This document shows positions 51,401 through 59,000 of a stretch of DNA of 64,000 nt, piece by piece. Each line of letters begins with the position of its first letter. Position 1 is the first letter of the stretch. The notes below the pieces were generated by a model, which saw nothing but the letters and a program-made list of their open reading frames with translations, was not told where the DNA came from and did no database searches. Source of the DNA: Clostridiales bacterium. Lineage in GTDB: Bacteria > Bacillota > Clostridia > Oscillospirales > Butyricicoccaceae. The stretch spans positions 18,594 to 82,593 of the forward strand of contig SFJM01000014.1 of the NCBI GenBank assembly GCA_004555915.1. Direction: 5' to 3'. The position numbers and the translations under genes are program-made.

Positions 51401-52804
51401 GCACCGCTGATTCTCAAGCTGGATGAGGGCGGCGCGGCCAATTCCCTTAACATCCGTGTACAGTCCTTCCTGCAAACCATCGCGGCACGGCGTGCCATGC
51501 AGGACAAACCGGAATTTCAGCCGCTTGGGGATGCATATCCGGCAAAGTTCCACAAGGAAGACAAGAAAATCCGCACCGTACTGGTGCCGAATGTTTCGGT
51601 TGCCTTCTGTAAGCTGCTCAGCGGCGTATTGCGCAAGGAGGGGGTAAAAGCCGTTCCGCTCCCGCTGGGTTCCATCCATGAAATCCAGCTGGGTAAAAAA
51701 TATGTCCATAACGATACCTGTTTCCCGGCACAGATGTGTATTGGCGAAGCGATCTCCGCACTGCAAAGCGGCAAATACCCGCTGGATCAGGTTGCCATTG
51801 CCATGGCAAAATATCAGGGTGACTGCCGCCTGTCCCATTATTCCGCGCTGCTTCGCCGTGCGCTGGATGCGGCAGGCTTTACCCAGGTCCCCATTGTATC
51901 CACCGACCCGATTGATTCCAAGGAGATGCATCCGGATGTGCGTCTGGGCGCCATGTTCAATGTCAAATGCCTGTGGGCTATCGAAGTGATGGATATTTTA
52001 GAAGAGCTTCGGCGAAAAATCCGTCCCTATGAACGGCATACAGGCGTAACCGATGGCGTATTTGATATGGTCATTGACGACTGCGCCGAAGCCCTCCAGC
52101 AGGGCATCCCCCAGCTGATTCAGGCCTTTCGGCAGGGCATCGAACAGTTCTGCCACATCGACTATGACCGCAGTGAGCCTCGTCCGCGTGTCTTTGTCAC
52201 CGGTGAATACCTGGTTACCTTCCATCCCGGCTCGAATTTCGGTATCGAACGGTATCTGGAAGACAATGGTCTGGAGGTCATCCTGCCCCGCATGATTAAC
52301 GTATTCCGTAAGGATTACATGTCCCGTATCTACGAAATGCAGAAGCTGAAGGTCAAATATCCTCTGGGGCAAGCTGCCTTTGACCGCTTTGCCGAAAAGC
52401 TGTTTTCCGGTTCCCAAAACCTGCTGGATCGCATTGCCTCCCGCCATCCGCTGTACAAGGCACCCAAACCACTGCCGGAGCTGGCGGCGGAAAATGACCG
52501 CGTGCTCAACCGGACCTTCCTGTCCGGTGAAGGCTGGCTGATTCCGGGTGAAATTGAGGAATATGCCGCAGAGGGGGTACAGTCCTTTGTTATTCTGCAG
52601 CCCTTCGGCTGTCTGCCAAACCATATCAGTGGCCGCGGCGTCACCAAGCAGCTGAAGGAGGATTTCCCGGGCATTCAGATTCTTCCGCTGGACCTTGATC
52701 CGGATACCAGCTTTGCCAATGTGGAAAATCGTCTGCAAATGCTGATTATGAATGAAAAAAGCCGGCATTATGTGCCGAAACAAAGGGAAACCTCTGCAGT
52801 CTGA
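48434..52804 (+). CDS. giant acyl-CoA dehydratase activase (BadF/HgdC ATPase pair plus DUF2229)
   Basis: A 1456-aa fusion. The first ASKHA activase unit (about 8-260) has LGLDIGSTTVKAVVL, ELGGQDAKIIFF and NGSCAGGTGAFIDE. The second (about 342-590) has IGIDAGSTTSKLVFLD, ILDIGGQDMKAIWI and CSSGCGSFLENFA, with the cluster-ligand Cys of HgdC-type activators. A Cys cluster CPHCANHC...CPRG follows near 632-660. The DUF2229 domain starts at about 705 (GLPRTLEFWDSMPFWTTFF), and 600 further residues resemble the dehydratase-like C-terminal region of these proteins. HgdC-type activases inject an electron into 2-hydroxyacyl-CoA dehydratases with ATP. The role of the giant fused forms is not established. 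No dehydratase subunits lie nearby. Start has GAGGT 8 bases upstream. Confidence 0.92.
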   Translation: MSNKNSTLLLGLDIGSTTVKAVVLKPGRTEVLFSLYRRHHAEQARAIRNLLREVHAAFPQNCFRIAVCGSGGKPIAEHIGAHYVQEVVANASAVRMLYPQARTAIELGGQDAKIIFFYYDEAAGRLVASDMRMNGSCAGGTGAFIDEIAALLKTPTEHFEALAARGTTVHSISGRCGVFAKTDIQSILNAGGSKEDIALSAFHAIVKQTIGGLAQGLKLQAPIIFEGGPLTFNPTLVRAFAERLQLQPEDIIRPEHADTIVAQGAALTLEELFSDTAETDLLLLPDAIDALDTAIHQPKQASLSDAGPYFDSEEQCVEWIRRHAAPPLAQPQLQPGDTLRVYIGIDAGSTTSKLVFLDETEQVVDRFYSGNHGDPIRTIRHGLMELEQKYNALGVHLEVLGLGTTGYGELMLAKAFGADYHTVETVSHAAAAKKYVPDVSFILDIGGQDMKAIWISGDIVTNITLNEACSSGCGSFLENFAVSLGIPVDQIADAAFRSRHPADLGSRCTVFMNSTIITEQKNGRSPDDIMAGLCRSIIENVFTKVVRISNTDELGEHIVVQGGTFKNDAVLRALEQYLGREVTRAPYAGEMGAIGAALLTKRQMEAEASAASHFIGFAALPDFDYTQTENLPCPHCANHCSRTVVRFSNGTAFVTGNRCPRGEVLEDQPQQQVKTAPDMFLMRESMLFRDYPFRQVSPDKHITIGLPRTLEFWDSMPFWTTFFHALGYQTKLSHPSSRPLYEQGIPSVASDTVCFPAKLTHGHVRDLAKQGVDRIFMPMMMEMPPDDKNGESNYVCAVLKGYPHIVHHSDEPENQWHIAFDCPMFHWHTHEDRIRQIVMFFQKEYGLSKTEILDAFHQGEAVLLQFRQKLRDIAQDILHQAEQNHSFAVVLAGRPYHNDPLVCHDLSRVFTKAGVPVITVDALPELNQVDLRYTRAEVTNNFHTRMLSGAMLASQSPYLEYVQIVSFGCGHDAILSDEIIRIMQNTSGKAPLILKLDEGGAANSLNIRVQSFLQTIAARRAMQDKPEFQPLGDAYPAKFHKEDKKIRTVLVPNVSVAFCKLLSGVLRKEGVKAVPLPLGSIHEIQLGKKYVHNDTCFPAQMCIGEAISALQSGKYPLDQVAIAMAKYQGDCRLSHYSALLRRALDAAGFTQVPIVSTDPIDSKEMHPDVRLGAMFNVKCLWAIEVMDILEELRRKIRPYERHTGVTDGVFDMVIDDCAEALQQGIPQLIQAFRQGIEQFCHIDYDRSEPRPRVFVTGEYLVTFHPGSNFGIERYLEDNGLEVILPRMINVFRKDYMSRIYEMQKLKVKYPLGQAAFDRFAEKLFSGSQNLLDRIASRHPLYKAPKPLPELAAENDRVLNRTFLSGEGWLIPGEIEEYAAEGVQSFVILQPFGCLPNHISGRGVTKQLKEDFPGIQILPLDLDPDTSFANVENRLQMLIMNEKSRHYVPKQRETSAV

Positions 52805-52831
52805 CCTACCGTCTTTCCCACCGGACAATAC

Positions 52832-52878
52832 AAAAAATGGCAGGTGCTGTATGATATCCCATCATACGGTACCTGCCT
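52832..52878. terminator. bidirectional terminator between the activase and Nudix genes
   Basis: GGCAGGT and ACCTGCC arms with an inner GTATGAT/ATCATAC stem. TTTTTT follows on the minus strand. Confidence 0.85.
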
Positions 52879-52882
52879 TATG

Positions 52883-53428
52883 TTATGCTTTGTTCTTAGC
52901 AGACGAGTTCGGGCCGCGCCGGTAGCTTCCATAGCCTTTGCGGCTTTCAAACAGGTAGCTGATCCAGCCCGGATAATAGGGCACAAACTGTTCGGTTTCA
53001 ATCAGCTGTAAAATATCCTCCCGGTCTGCCCACCGGGCCCCCTGCACCTCCTCCGGCTGCAGGGTCAGCTGCGAGAGCTCCACATCCTTCTCCACTAGGT
53101 AGACATCGGTAAAGCCTTCGGGGAAGGTAGAGCTCACATTGGGGCGGATGCCGGAAAAATCCATCTCCAGCCCTAACTCCTCCCATAATTCCCGCCTTGC
53201 TGCCTGCTGACTGGTTTCTCCGGCCTGTGCGCTTCCGCCCGCGGATACATCCCATTTATCCGGCCAGCCAACCTTGTCCGACTGCCTCTGTTGAATCAGC
53301 ATCTGTCCCTGTGCATTGAATAATATCACCTGTACCACCAGATAATACCCGTTTTTCGGCTTCTCCCCTCTGGCAAAGGTTCGTCCGGTGCGCATCCGGT
53401 TGATATCATAAAGATCCAGATATTCCAT
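52883..53428 (-). CDS. Nudix hydrolase (YfcD/isopentenyl-diphosphate isomerase-like)
   Basis: A 181-aa Nudix protein. The Nudix box GGSAQAGETSQQAARRELWEELG fits Gx5Ex7REUxEExGU exactly. The start MEYLDLYDINRMRTGRTFARGEK closely parallels that of the second Nudix protein in this window. This is the YfcD/IDI-like subgroup that acts on unknown small diphosphates. Start 53428 has AGGAGG. It has its own terminator. Confidence 0.92.
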   Translation of the reverse strand: MEYLDLYDINRMRTGRTFARGEKPKNGYYLVVQVILFNAQGQMLIQQRQSDKVGWPDKWDVSAGGSAQAGETSQQAARRELWEELGLEMDFSGIRPNVSSTFPEGFTDVYLVEKDVELSQLTLQPEEVQGARWADREDILQLIETEQFVPYYPGWISYLFESRKGYGSYRRGPNSSAKNKA

Positions 53429-53662
53429 GCATGCTCCTCCTGTCTGTAGCGGTTTATTTCTCATCCTGTTCAGCATAACACAAAATACGCCCCTGTGCCA
53501 TCCCGCAGGTCAAGTTTTTGCTTGTCCAGAACCTTCTTTTTTCCATTCTTTTGTGTCAAATGGAATTTTATTCCCTCAAAGCGTGGCAACCTGTCTCTCA
53601 TCGTGGTATAATGGTAGCAAGACAAAACAAGCTTTGGAAAAATCGTACAGAAAGGGGACAGA

Positions 53663-55027
53663 TTGTTGAACAAAAAGCTCATTGCCGGAATCAGCGCTGC
53701 GGTTGTCGTCGGTGTACTCTGCGCGGCGGAATTTGGCGGCGCATATTATTTCCACAATCATTATGCACCAAATACCACGATTAACGGCGTCAATGTCAGC
53801 GGTAAATCCATGGATTCTGCCAGACAGGCACTGGATGATTCCCTGAAATCCTATACACTGACCATCAGGGGTGAGGATACAGAGGATCAGCTTTCCGCGT
53901 CTGATATTGATTTTACCTATCAGTACGACGCAGGGAATATCATGGAAACCGCGCTTTCCGACCAGCATCCCTATGAATGGGTTGCGGACCTGTTTGGCAG
54001 CCGGGAATATACGCTGGAAACCAGCTATAACGCAGAAAAATTAAGCGAAAAAATCTCCGGCATGAAGTGCATGAATCCGGACAAAAGGGTACAGGCGCAG
54101 AATGCCGGTGTGGCATACAAGGACGGCGCGTTTGAAATCGTGCCGGAGGTATACGGCAACGAGCTGGATGCCGAAACCTTTTCCGGCGTGCTGGCAGAGC
54201 AGCTGGCTGCCGGCAATACAGAATACCAGATTGACTGCTATATCCAGCCGGCGCTGACACAGGATTCCGATGCCTTCAAAAAGGCAAAATCCCAGCTGGA
54301 TGCGGCACTGCAGTCCGCAGTGACACTGAAACGGGATGACATTTCCGTCACACTGTCCGCGGATGATGTTGCCTCTGTCCTCACAATCGGGGATGACCTG
54401 AAGGCTTCCGTGGACCAGGAAAAGCTCAAAACCTATGTGGAGGAAAATATTGCAGAGCCGTTCAAGACGGTCGGCAAGGAACGTACTGTGACCACGGCAG
54501 GCTGCGGTACCTTTACCATTTCCGGCGGTATCTATGGCTATCTGGTGGATGTGGACGGCGAAACCGAACAGCTTGCCAAGGATATCCTGTCCGGCGAGTC
54601 GGTGGAGCGTGAACCGGTCTACTCCCGTGAGGAAACCTATAAGGACAACGGCGGCCTTGGCAGTACCTATATTGACGTCAGCATCAGTCAGCAGCGTGTG
54701 TGGCTGGTCTACGGCGGCAAGGTGATTGTGGATACTCCATGTGTCACCGGCAATGTCAACAGAGGAACCATTACCCCCACCGGTACCTACTGGATTGAAT
54801 TCAAACGCCGCAATTATGCTATGCCGCGCTATGGTGTAACCGTCAGCTACTGGATGCCGATTGATACCTCCACCGGTGTCGGCCTGCATGATGCTTCATG
54901 GCGCAGCACCTTTGGCGGAAAGTATTACATTTCAACCGGTTCCCATGGCTGTATCAATCTGCCGGTCTCTGCAGCCCGGACGATTTATAACAACTGCTTC
55001 GGAACCATGCCGGTTGTTGTACATTAA
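53663..55027 (+). CDS. L,D-transpeptidase with peptidoglycan-binding domains
   Basis: A 454-aa surface protein. It has one N-terminal membrane helix (about 6-30, IAGISAAVVVGVLCAAEFGGAYYF), then two putative PG_binding_4-type repeats (TINGVNVSGKSMDSARQAL and a second around 200-260). The C-terminal YkuD catalytic domain (about 335-454) has the motif HDASWRSTFGG and the active-site SHGCINLPVSAA (His, Cys). It makes 3-3 cross-links in peptidoglycan or attaches partners. It starts at TTG 53663 (a second TTG follows) with AAAGGGG upstream and an extended -10 promoter TGGTATAAT at 53602-53610. Confidence 0.93.
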   Translation: MLNKKLIAGISAAVVVGVLCAAEFGGAYYFHNHYAPNTTINGVNVSGKSMDSARQALDDSLKSYTLTIRGEDTEDQLSASDIDFTYQYDAGNIMETALSDQHPYEWVADLFGSREYTLETSYNAEKLSEKISGMKCMNPDKRVQAQNAGVAYKDGAFEIVPEVYGNELDAETFSGVLAEQLAAGNTEYQIDCYIQPALTQDSDAFKKAKSQLDAALQSAVTLKRDDISVTLSADDVASVLTIGDDLKASVDQEKLKTYVEENIAEPFKTVGKERTVTTAGCGTFTISGGIYGYLVDVDGETEQLAKDILSGESVEREPVYSREETYKDNGGLGSTYIDVSISQQRVWLVYGGKVIVDTPCVTGNVNRGTITPTGTYWIEFKRRNYAMPRYGVTVSYWMPIDTSTGVGLHDASWRSTFGGKYYISTGSHGCINLPVSAARTIYNNCFGTMPVVVH

Positions 55028-55090
55028 CCCTTCCCAATACCAAAAAATCACCCCCATATATTTCCATTCGCATAATCTGCTCACAACCTC

Positions 55091-55119
55091 TTGACAGAAC
55101 GCATAGGATGTGGCAAAAT
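55091..55119 (+). promoter_or_regulatory. promoter of the CDF exporter leader
   Basis: TTGACA (55091-55096), 17 bases, CAAAAT (55114-55119). Confidence 0.75.
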
Positions 55120-55170
55120 ATAAAAATTCTTTGCACTGCACATGACATTCTGATTGGAATGCGAGATTCA

Positions 55171-55250
55171 CAGTACAAACTGAGCAGGCGATGAACCTTC
55201 GGGTCATGGGGCCGGGCCGTGGATTTGCGGCAGCAGATGGTATGCTTGAT
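55171..55250 (+). ncRNA. probable NiCo (czcD) riboswitch aptamer
   Basis: The leader contains ACTGAGCAGGCGATGAACC, a GGTCATGGGGCC segment and CCGTGGATTTGCGGCAGC. GATGAACC can pair with GGTCAT, and further GC-rich stems surround the purine-rich internal loops. The sequence resembles the czcD RNA consensus as I remember it. The aptamer is followed immediately by an intrinsic terminator and then a cation-efflux gene, the classic NiCo arrangement. Binding of Co(II) or Ni(II) would prevent termination. No covariance search was run, so the class is from memory plus context. Confidence 0.7.
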
Positions 55251-55251
55251 T

Positions 55252-55295
55252 GCACATCTGTGGGACAGTTGTATGTTCCACGGATGTGCTTTTTT
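55252..55295 (+). terminator. expression-platform terminator of the riboswitch
   Basis: GCACATC and GATGTGC arms, with an inner GTGG/CCAC stem, then TTTTTT. It ends 83 bases before the CDF start codon. Confidence 0.85.
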
Positions 55296-55377
55296 CATCT
55301 TCGGAGCAAAACATTCTCAGCATGATGCACTCAGAGCAATACGTCCCCTGTATGGGGCAGAACCTGGAGGTATTTTT

Positions 55378-56310
55378 ATGTCAGCTAACAAGCGCTCTTC
55401 CACGGAGGTTACATCCGTCCAGAAAAACATCAATGAACCTGCCATCATCCGGCAGGTTTCACTGGTAAGCATCATTGGCAACATTGTCCTGACTGTATTC
55501 AAGCTGTTTGCAGGCATCGTGGGACATTCCAGTGCCATGGTATCCGATTCCGTCCATTCGCTTTCCGATGTGGTTTCAACCCTGATTGCGTTCTGGGGCG
55601 TCCGAATGTCCAAAAAAGCAGCCGACAAGTCCCACCCCTACGGCCATGAACGCATTGAATGTGTGGCTTCCCTGGTTCTCGGCCTCCTTCTGATGGCAAC
55701 CGGTGTCGGTATCGGAAAGGTCGGCCTGCAAACCATTCTGTCCGGCCAGTATGAAACCCTTGCCGCGCCCGGTGCCATTGCGCTTGCCGCTGCTGTCGTG
55801 TCCATTGCGCTGAAGGAAGCCATGTTCTGGTACACCCGGCATTACGCCAAACTGCTGAATTCCGCGGCCTTTATGGCAGACGCATGGCATCACCGTTCCG
55901 ATGCCTTTTCCTCCATCGGTTCCCTTCTGGGTATCGGCGGCGCTATGCTCGGCTTTCCGGTACTGGATTCGGTTGCCAGCGTGGTGATCTGCCTGTGCAT
56001 CCTCAAGGTAGCCTATGACATTCTCAAAGACGCACTGACCAAAATGCTCGACACCTCCTGCGGGGAGGATTATGAGCGGCAGCTGCGGGAGTACATTGCC
56101 GCACAGGAGGATGTGATCCGTGTGGATGTGCTGCGCTCCCGTATGTTTGGAAACAGGGTCTATGTGGATCTGGAAATTGAGATGGACGGTGATAAGACGC
56201 TGCGGGAAAGCCATGCGGTTGCCGAACGGATTCATGACAATGTGGAAACCGATTTCCCCAATGTGAAGCATATCATGATCCATGTCAATCCCGCTGATAC
56301 GGAATCATAA
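55378..56310 (+). CDS. cation diffusion facilitator (CDF) metal exporter
   Basis: A 310-aa CDF transporter. It has six membrane segments with the metal-site motifs SAMVSDSVHSLSDVVSTLIAF (helix 2, HxxxD-like) and AAFMADAWHHRSDAFSSIGSLLG (helix 5, DxWHHxxD). The cytoplasmic C-terminal domain ends in HIMIHVNPAD. It exports divalent metals in exchange for protons. The riboswitch suggests Co(II)/Ni(II). The start at 55378 has GGAGG; upstream codons lie in the regulatory leader. Confidence 0.93.
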   Translation: MSANKRSSTEVTSVQKNINEPAIIRQVSLVSIIGNIVLTVFKLFAGIVGHSSAMVSDSVHSLSDVVSTLIAFWGVRMSKKAADKSHPYGHERIECVASLVLGLLLMATGVGIGKVGLQTILSGQYETLAAPGAIALAAAVVSIALKEAMFWYTRHYAKLLNSAAFMADAWHHRSDAFSSIGSLLGIGGAMLGFPVLDSVASVVICLCILKVAYDILKDALTKMLDTSCGEDYERQLREYIAAQEDVIRVDVLRSRMFGNRVYVDLEIEMDGDKTLRESHAVAERIHDNVETDFPNVKHIMIHVNPADTES

Positions 56311-56318
56311 TTGCATAG

Positions 56319-56366
56319 GAAAACAGGAGCGATATCCACACCAGATACCGCTCCTGTTTGTTTTTT
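56319..56366. terminator. bidirectional terminator between the CDF and FNT genes
   Basis: AAACAGGAGCG pairs with CGCTCCTGTTT; TTTTTT follows on the plus strand. Confidence 0.85.
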
Positions 56367-56985
56367 ACTTCGTTTTGGATGTAATCAGCGGAATCAGTAC
56401 GCCGCCAATGCCATTGCCAAGGATAATGACCACAAGGCACAGGACTGCCTTCATGCTCCATGCCATACCGGCAGAGATGTAATACATATCCGCAATGGAA
56501 TGCTCCATGCCGCACAGGATGAACACCGGTACGCCAAGGAAAATGCCCAATACCTTGATCAGCGGGTCATTCGAGCGTTTAAAACCGTCCACGGCAAGAT
56601 ACATCAGGATGCCGCAGCCAATTGCCAGAATCAGCAGACTGAGGTATGAATCCCCCAGCTTGACCGCACACATATCCGCTGCGGTCTGGCACAGCTCTTT
56701 CTGTCTGGTCAGCACCAGCGGCAGACCCATGCAGGCGGTACCCACCAGGTTTCCCGCAAGGACAACCAGCAGACGGATGACATAATCCACATGCAGATTT
56801 TCCGGCAGGTAGCCCACCATACCGGTATACAGCGCAAATCCTCTCGTCAGAATAGCAAACAGACCAATGGAAAACAGGAATGCACCGACATATTTATTGG
56901 AACAGGCCAGATAAACCGTTCCGCCGATGCCAATACAGATACCTGCCAGCACGGCACGTAAAAACAGCTTTCCTTTTGTCTCCAT
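56365..56985 (-). CDS. formate/nitrite transporter family channel
   Basis: A 206-aa FNT protein with six membrane segments: FLRAVLAGICIGIGGTVYLACSNKYVGAFLFSIGLFAIL, LYTGMVGYLP (corresponding to the conserved L-Y/F-T-G loop) and NLVGTACMG. Helix 5 contains CGMEHSIADMYYI, the family site with the conserved EHS/EHCV-type His. It is shorter than FocA (about 280 aa), as in several clostridial members. It conducts formate, nitrite, hydrosulfide or acetate. Formate fits a fermentative life-style with hydrogenase genes. Confidence 0.88.
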   Translation of the reverse strand: METKGKLFLRAVLAGICIGIGGTVYLACSNKYVGAFLFSIGLFAILTRGFALYTGMVGYLPENLHVDYVIRLLVVLAGNLVGTACMGLPLVLTRQKELCQTAADMCAVKLGDSYLSLLILAIGCGILMYLAVDGFKRSNDPLIKVLGIFLGVPVFILCGMEHSIADMYYISAGMAWSMKAVLCLVVIILGNGIGGVLIPLITSKTK

Positions 56986-57192
56986 AACAAAAGCCTCCTC
57001 TTTTTTCATGTGCTCATACATCATAACACAAATTTCCGGAAAATCCACCTGCCTTCGACGACTTTTTTGAATCTTGTATACCCTGTCCATGCTTTTCCCA
57101 TATCTTTTGCAAAACAGTGGATAACCTGCCGGTTTTATGCTAAAATCAGAACGATAAAAAATCTCCCCATGAGGAAGGAATCAGGTGAAACC

Positions 57193-58038
57193 ATGCTGCG
57201 TCTCATCGCTTTGGATCTGGACGGAACCCTGCTGCATACCGACAAAGGGCTGACCGACCGGACACGAACCATTCTGACAACATATATGGAACAGGGTACC
57301 CATGTAGTGGTAGCCAGCGGACGTTCCTATGCCTCCCTGCCACAGGAGGTCATGTCCGTCCCCGGCATCGAATATGCCATTACCTCCAACGGTGCTGCAG
57401 TCTGCAAAAAAAGCACCGGAGAAAAGCTGTTTCATTTCCCGCTTAAACCAGCCTGTGCCCACCAGCTGCTGCAGCTGATTGCCGACACCGGCGCGGTGTT
57501 TGAAACCTTTCTGGATGGCGTGCCCTATGCCGCGGCGGAATATGTCAGCCATCCCACCCGCTATGGCGCCTCCGACCACGCCATTCCCTATATCCAGCGG
57601 ACACGAAAGCCGGTGCCGGATCTGCTTGCCTTTGCCCGGGAGCATCTGGAGGAGCTGGACTGCATTGACCTGATTACCGCCAGTCCGGAGCAGAAGCAGC
57701 TGCTGCTGGATCGGGTCAGGGAAATCCCGGGAATTTATATCACCTCCTCTGTCCCCTATCTGCTGGAAATTTCCGATGCGGCTGCCGGAAAGGGTGCCGC
57801 GGTACGAAAGCTGTCGGATTACCTGGGCATTCCTCCGGAAAACATTGCCGCCTTCGGCAATGCGGAAAATGACATGGACATGATGCAGTTTGCCGGATTC
57901 GGTGTGGCAGTTGCCAACAGTCCGGCACATGTACAGGCTGCTGCGGATTATGTCACTCTTTCCAATGATGAGGACGGCGTTGCGGTCTTTCTGGAACAGT
58001 TGTACCGTGGCGATTTGCCATCATCCGCCAAAGAATAA
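57193..58038 (+). CDS. Cof-type HAD phosphatase
   Basis: A 281-aa haloacid-dehalogenase family hydrolase of subfamily IIB. Motif I LIALDLDGTLL, motif II VVASGRSYASL, the Cof insertion (about 85-190), the motif III lysine (KGAAVRKL) and motif IV AFGNAENDMDMMQFAG are all present. Members dephosphorylate sugar phosphates, FMN or pyridoxal phosphate. Start 57193 has GAGGAAGGA about 17 bases upstream and AGGTG nearer. Confidence 0.93.
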   Translation: MLRLIALDLDGTLLHTDKGLTDRTRTILTTYMEQGTHVVVASGRSYASLPQEVMSVPGIEYAITSNGAAVCKKSTGEKLFHFPLKPACAHQLLQLIADTGAVFETFLDGVPYAAAEYVSHPTRYGASDHAIPYIQRTRKPVPDLLAFAREHLEELDCIDLITASPEQKQLLLDRVREIPGIYITSSVPYLLEISDAAAGKGAAVRKLSDYLGIPPENIAAFGNAENDMDMMQFAGFGVAVANSPAHVQAAADYVTLSNDEDGVAVFLEQLYRGDLPSSAKE

Positions 58039-58088
58039 AAAATGAGGCTTCCCGGTTGTTTTTCTTCCGGTAAGCCTCGTTTTCTTTT
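58037..58088. terminator. bidirectional terminator between the HAD and Nudix genes
   Basis: GAGGCTT and AAGCCTC arms with an inner CCGG/CCGG stem, flanked by A- and T-tracts. Confidence 0.8.
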
Positions 58089-58097
58089 GTGATCGGA

Positions 58098-58601
58098 TTA
58101 GCCTTCAAAGGCCTGGCTGATGCTGCTGTAATGCAGGAAAATGCCATCCGCTGCCAGCTTTTTGATTTCATCCAGATCGGCAAATTTGAAGCCCAGCGCT
58201 TCCTTCTCCTGAATGTGCACATCCTCCTCGGCAACGTCCATCTCAAAGCGGTAGATATCCACAAAGTAATTGTCACCCTCATCCGGGTTGACCCGCTTGT
58301 AGCTGAACAGATAGCCGCCCTCTGCCTGGCTTACATCCAGACCGGTTTCCTCACGGATTTCACGCTGGATGGCCTGCTCCGAGGTTTCACCTGCCATGAC
58401 GCCGCCGCCGGAGACCTCCCACCAGCCCGGTGCCCAGGATTTTGTCATCACACGCTGGGTAATCAGAAACTTTCCGTCCGGGCGATGAATGACACCAAGT
58501 ACGGTCAGGTGAAATTCCCCCGGCTTCATATTCCAGTCATTGCGCTTCATTGTGCGGCCGGTCAGCTGCTTGTTTTCATCATAAATATCCCATAATTCCA
58601 T
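58098..58601 (-). CDS. Nudix hydrolase, paralogue of the 52883-53428 gene
   Basis: A 167-aa Nudix protein. The Nudix box GGGVMAGETSEQAIQREIREETG is exact. The start MELWDIYDENKQLTGRTMKRND is nearly superimposable on MEYLDLYDINRMRTGRTFARGE of the other Nudix gene 5 kb away. The subgroup contains YfcD-like proteins and isopentenyl-diphosphate isomerase relatives. It has its own promoter and terminator. Confidence 0.92.
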   Translation of the reverse strand: MELWDIYDENKQLTGRTMKRNDWNMKPGEFHLTVLGVIHRPDGKFLITQRVMTKSWAPGWWEVSGGGVMAGETSEQAIQREIREETGLDVSQAEGGYLFSYKRVNPDEGDNYFVDIYRFEMDVAEEDVHIQEKEALGFKFADLDEIKKLAADGIFLHYSSISQAFEG

Positions 58602-58706
58602 GGTATTGTTCTCCTGTTCCTATATCAGCACGTGTATCCGGCCAGCCCTGCCGATTTTCAGCAGACCATATGCCCGTTCCACGTGTCTGGTTTCATCTTC
58701 CGAATT

Positions 58707-58734
58707 ATTATACCATCTCACCGCGTTCTGTCAA
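58707..58734 (-). promoter_or_regulatory. promoter of the second Nudix gene
   Basis: TTGACA (58734-58729), 16 bases, TATAAT (58712-58707) on the minus strand. Confidence 0.75.
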
Positions 58735-58886
58735 TGCGAAAGCAGGGGTTCAATGGAAAAAATCCAGTATTTTACCAATTTTATCACCAATATCCCCTTC
58801 ATGCAGCTTCTTTTCCATGCTTTGATGATATTGCCTCTGATTCCATCCGGTTCCATCGGTATATTATACCAATTAACCAAAGATTC
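58735..58886. other. intergenic DNA with a palindrome, no gene
   Basis: An AT-rich stretch between the divergent Nudix and symporter promoters. Its only notable element is the 13-base palindrome GGTATA-T-TATACC (58858-58870), placed about 17 bases upstream of the symporter -35 box. Confidence 0.5.
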
Positions 58887-58915
58887 TTGCTTTCTCAGCA
58901 TAATTATGCTAAAAT
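58887..58915 (+). promoter_or_regulatory. promoter of the symporter gene
   Basis: TTGCTT (58887-58892), 17 bases, TAAAAT (58910-58915) with TGC in front (extended -10). Confidence 0.7.
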
Positions 58916-58936
58916 CTCGTTAAGGAGATCTGCTGT

Positions 58937-58987
58937 ATGTTCCGATGGCTCATTCCGGCAGTTTTTCTGCGAAAAGATATATTTTAA
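58937..58987 (+). CDS. 16-codon upstream ORF in the symporter leader
   Basis: ATG with AAGGAG 9 bases upstream encodes MFRWLIPAVFLRKDIF and stops with TAA at 58987, directly at the AAGGAGG site of the symporter. Its own ribosome binding site lies at the predicted 5' end of the message. It may couple or gate translation of the symporter. Confidence 0.45.
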   Translation: MFRWLIPAVFLRKDIF

Positions 58988-59000
58988 GGAGGTATGAAAC

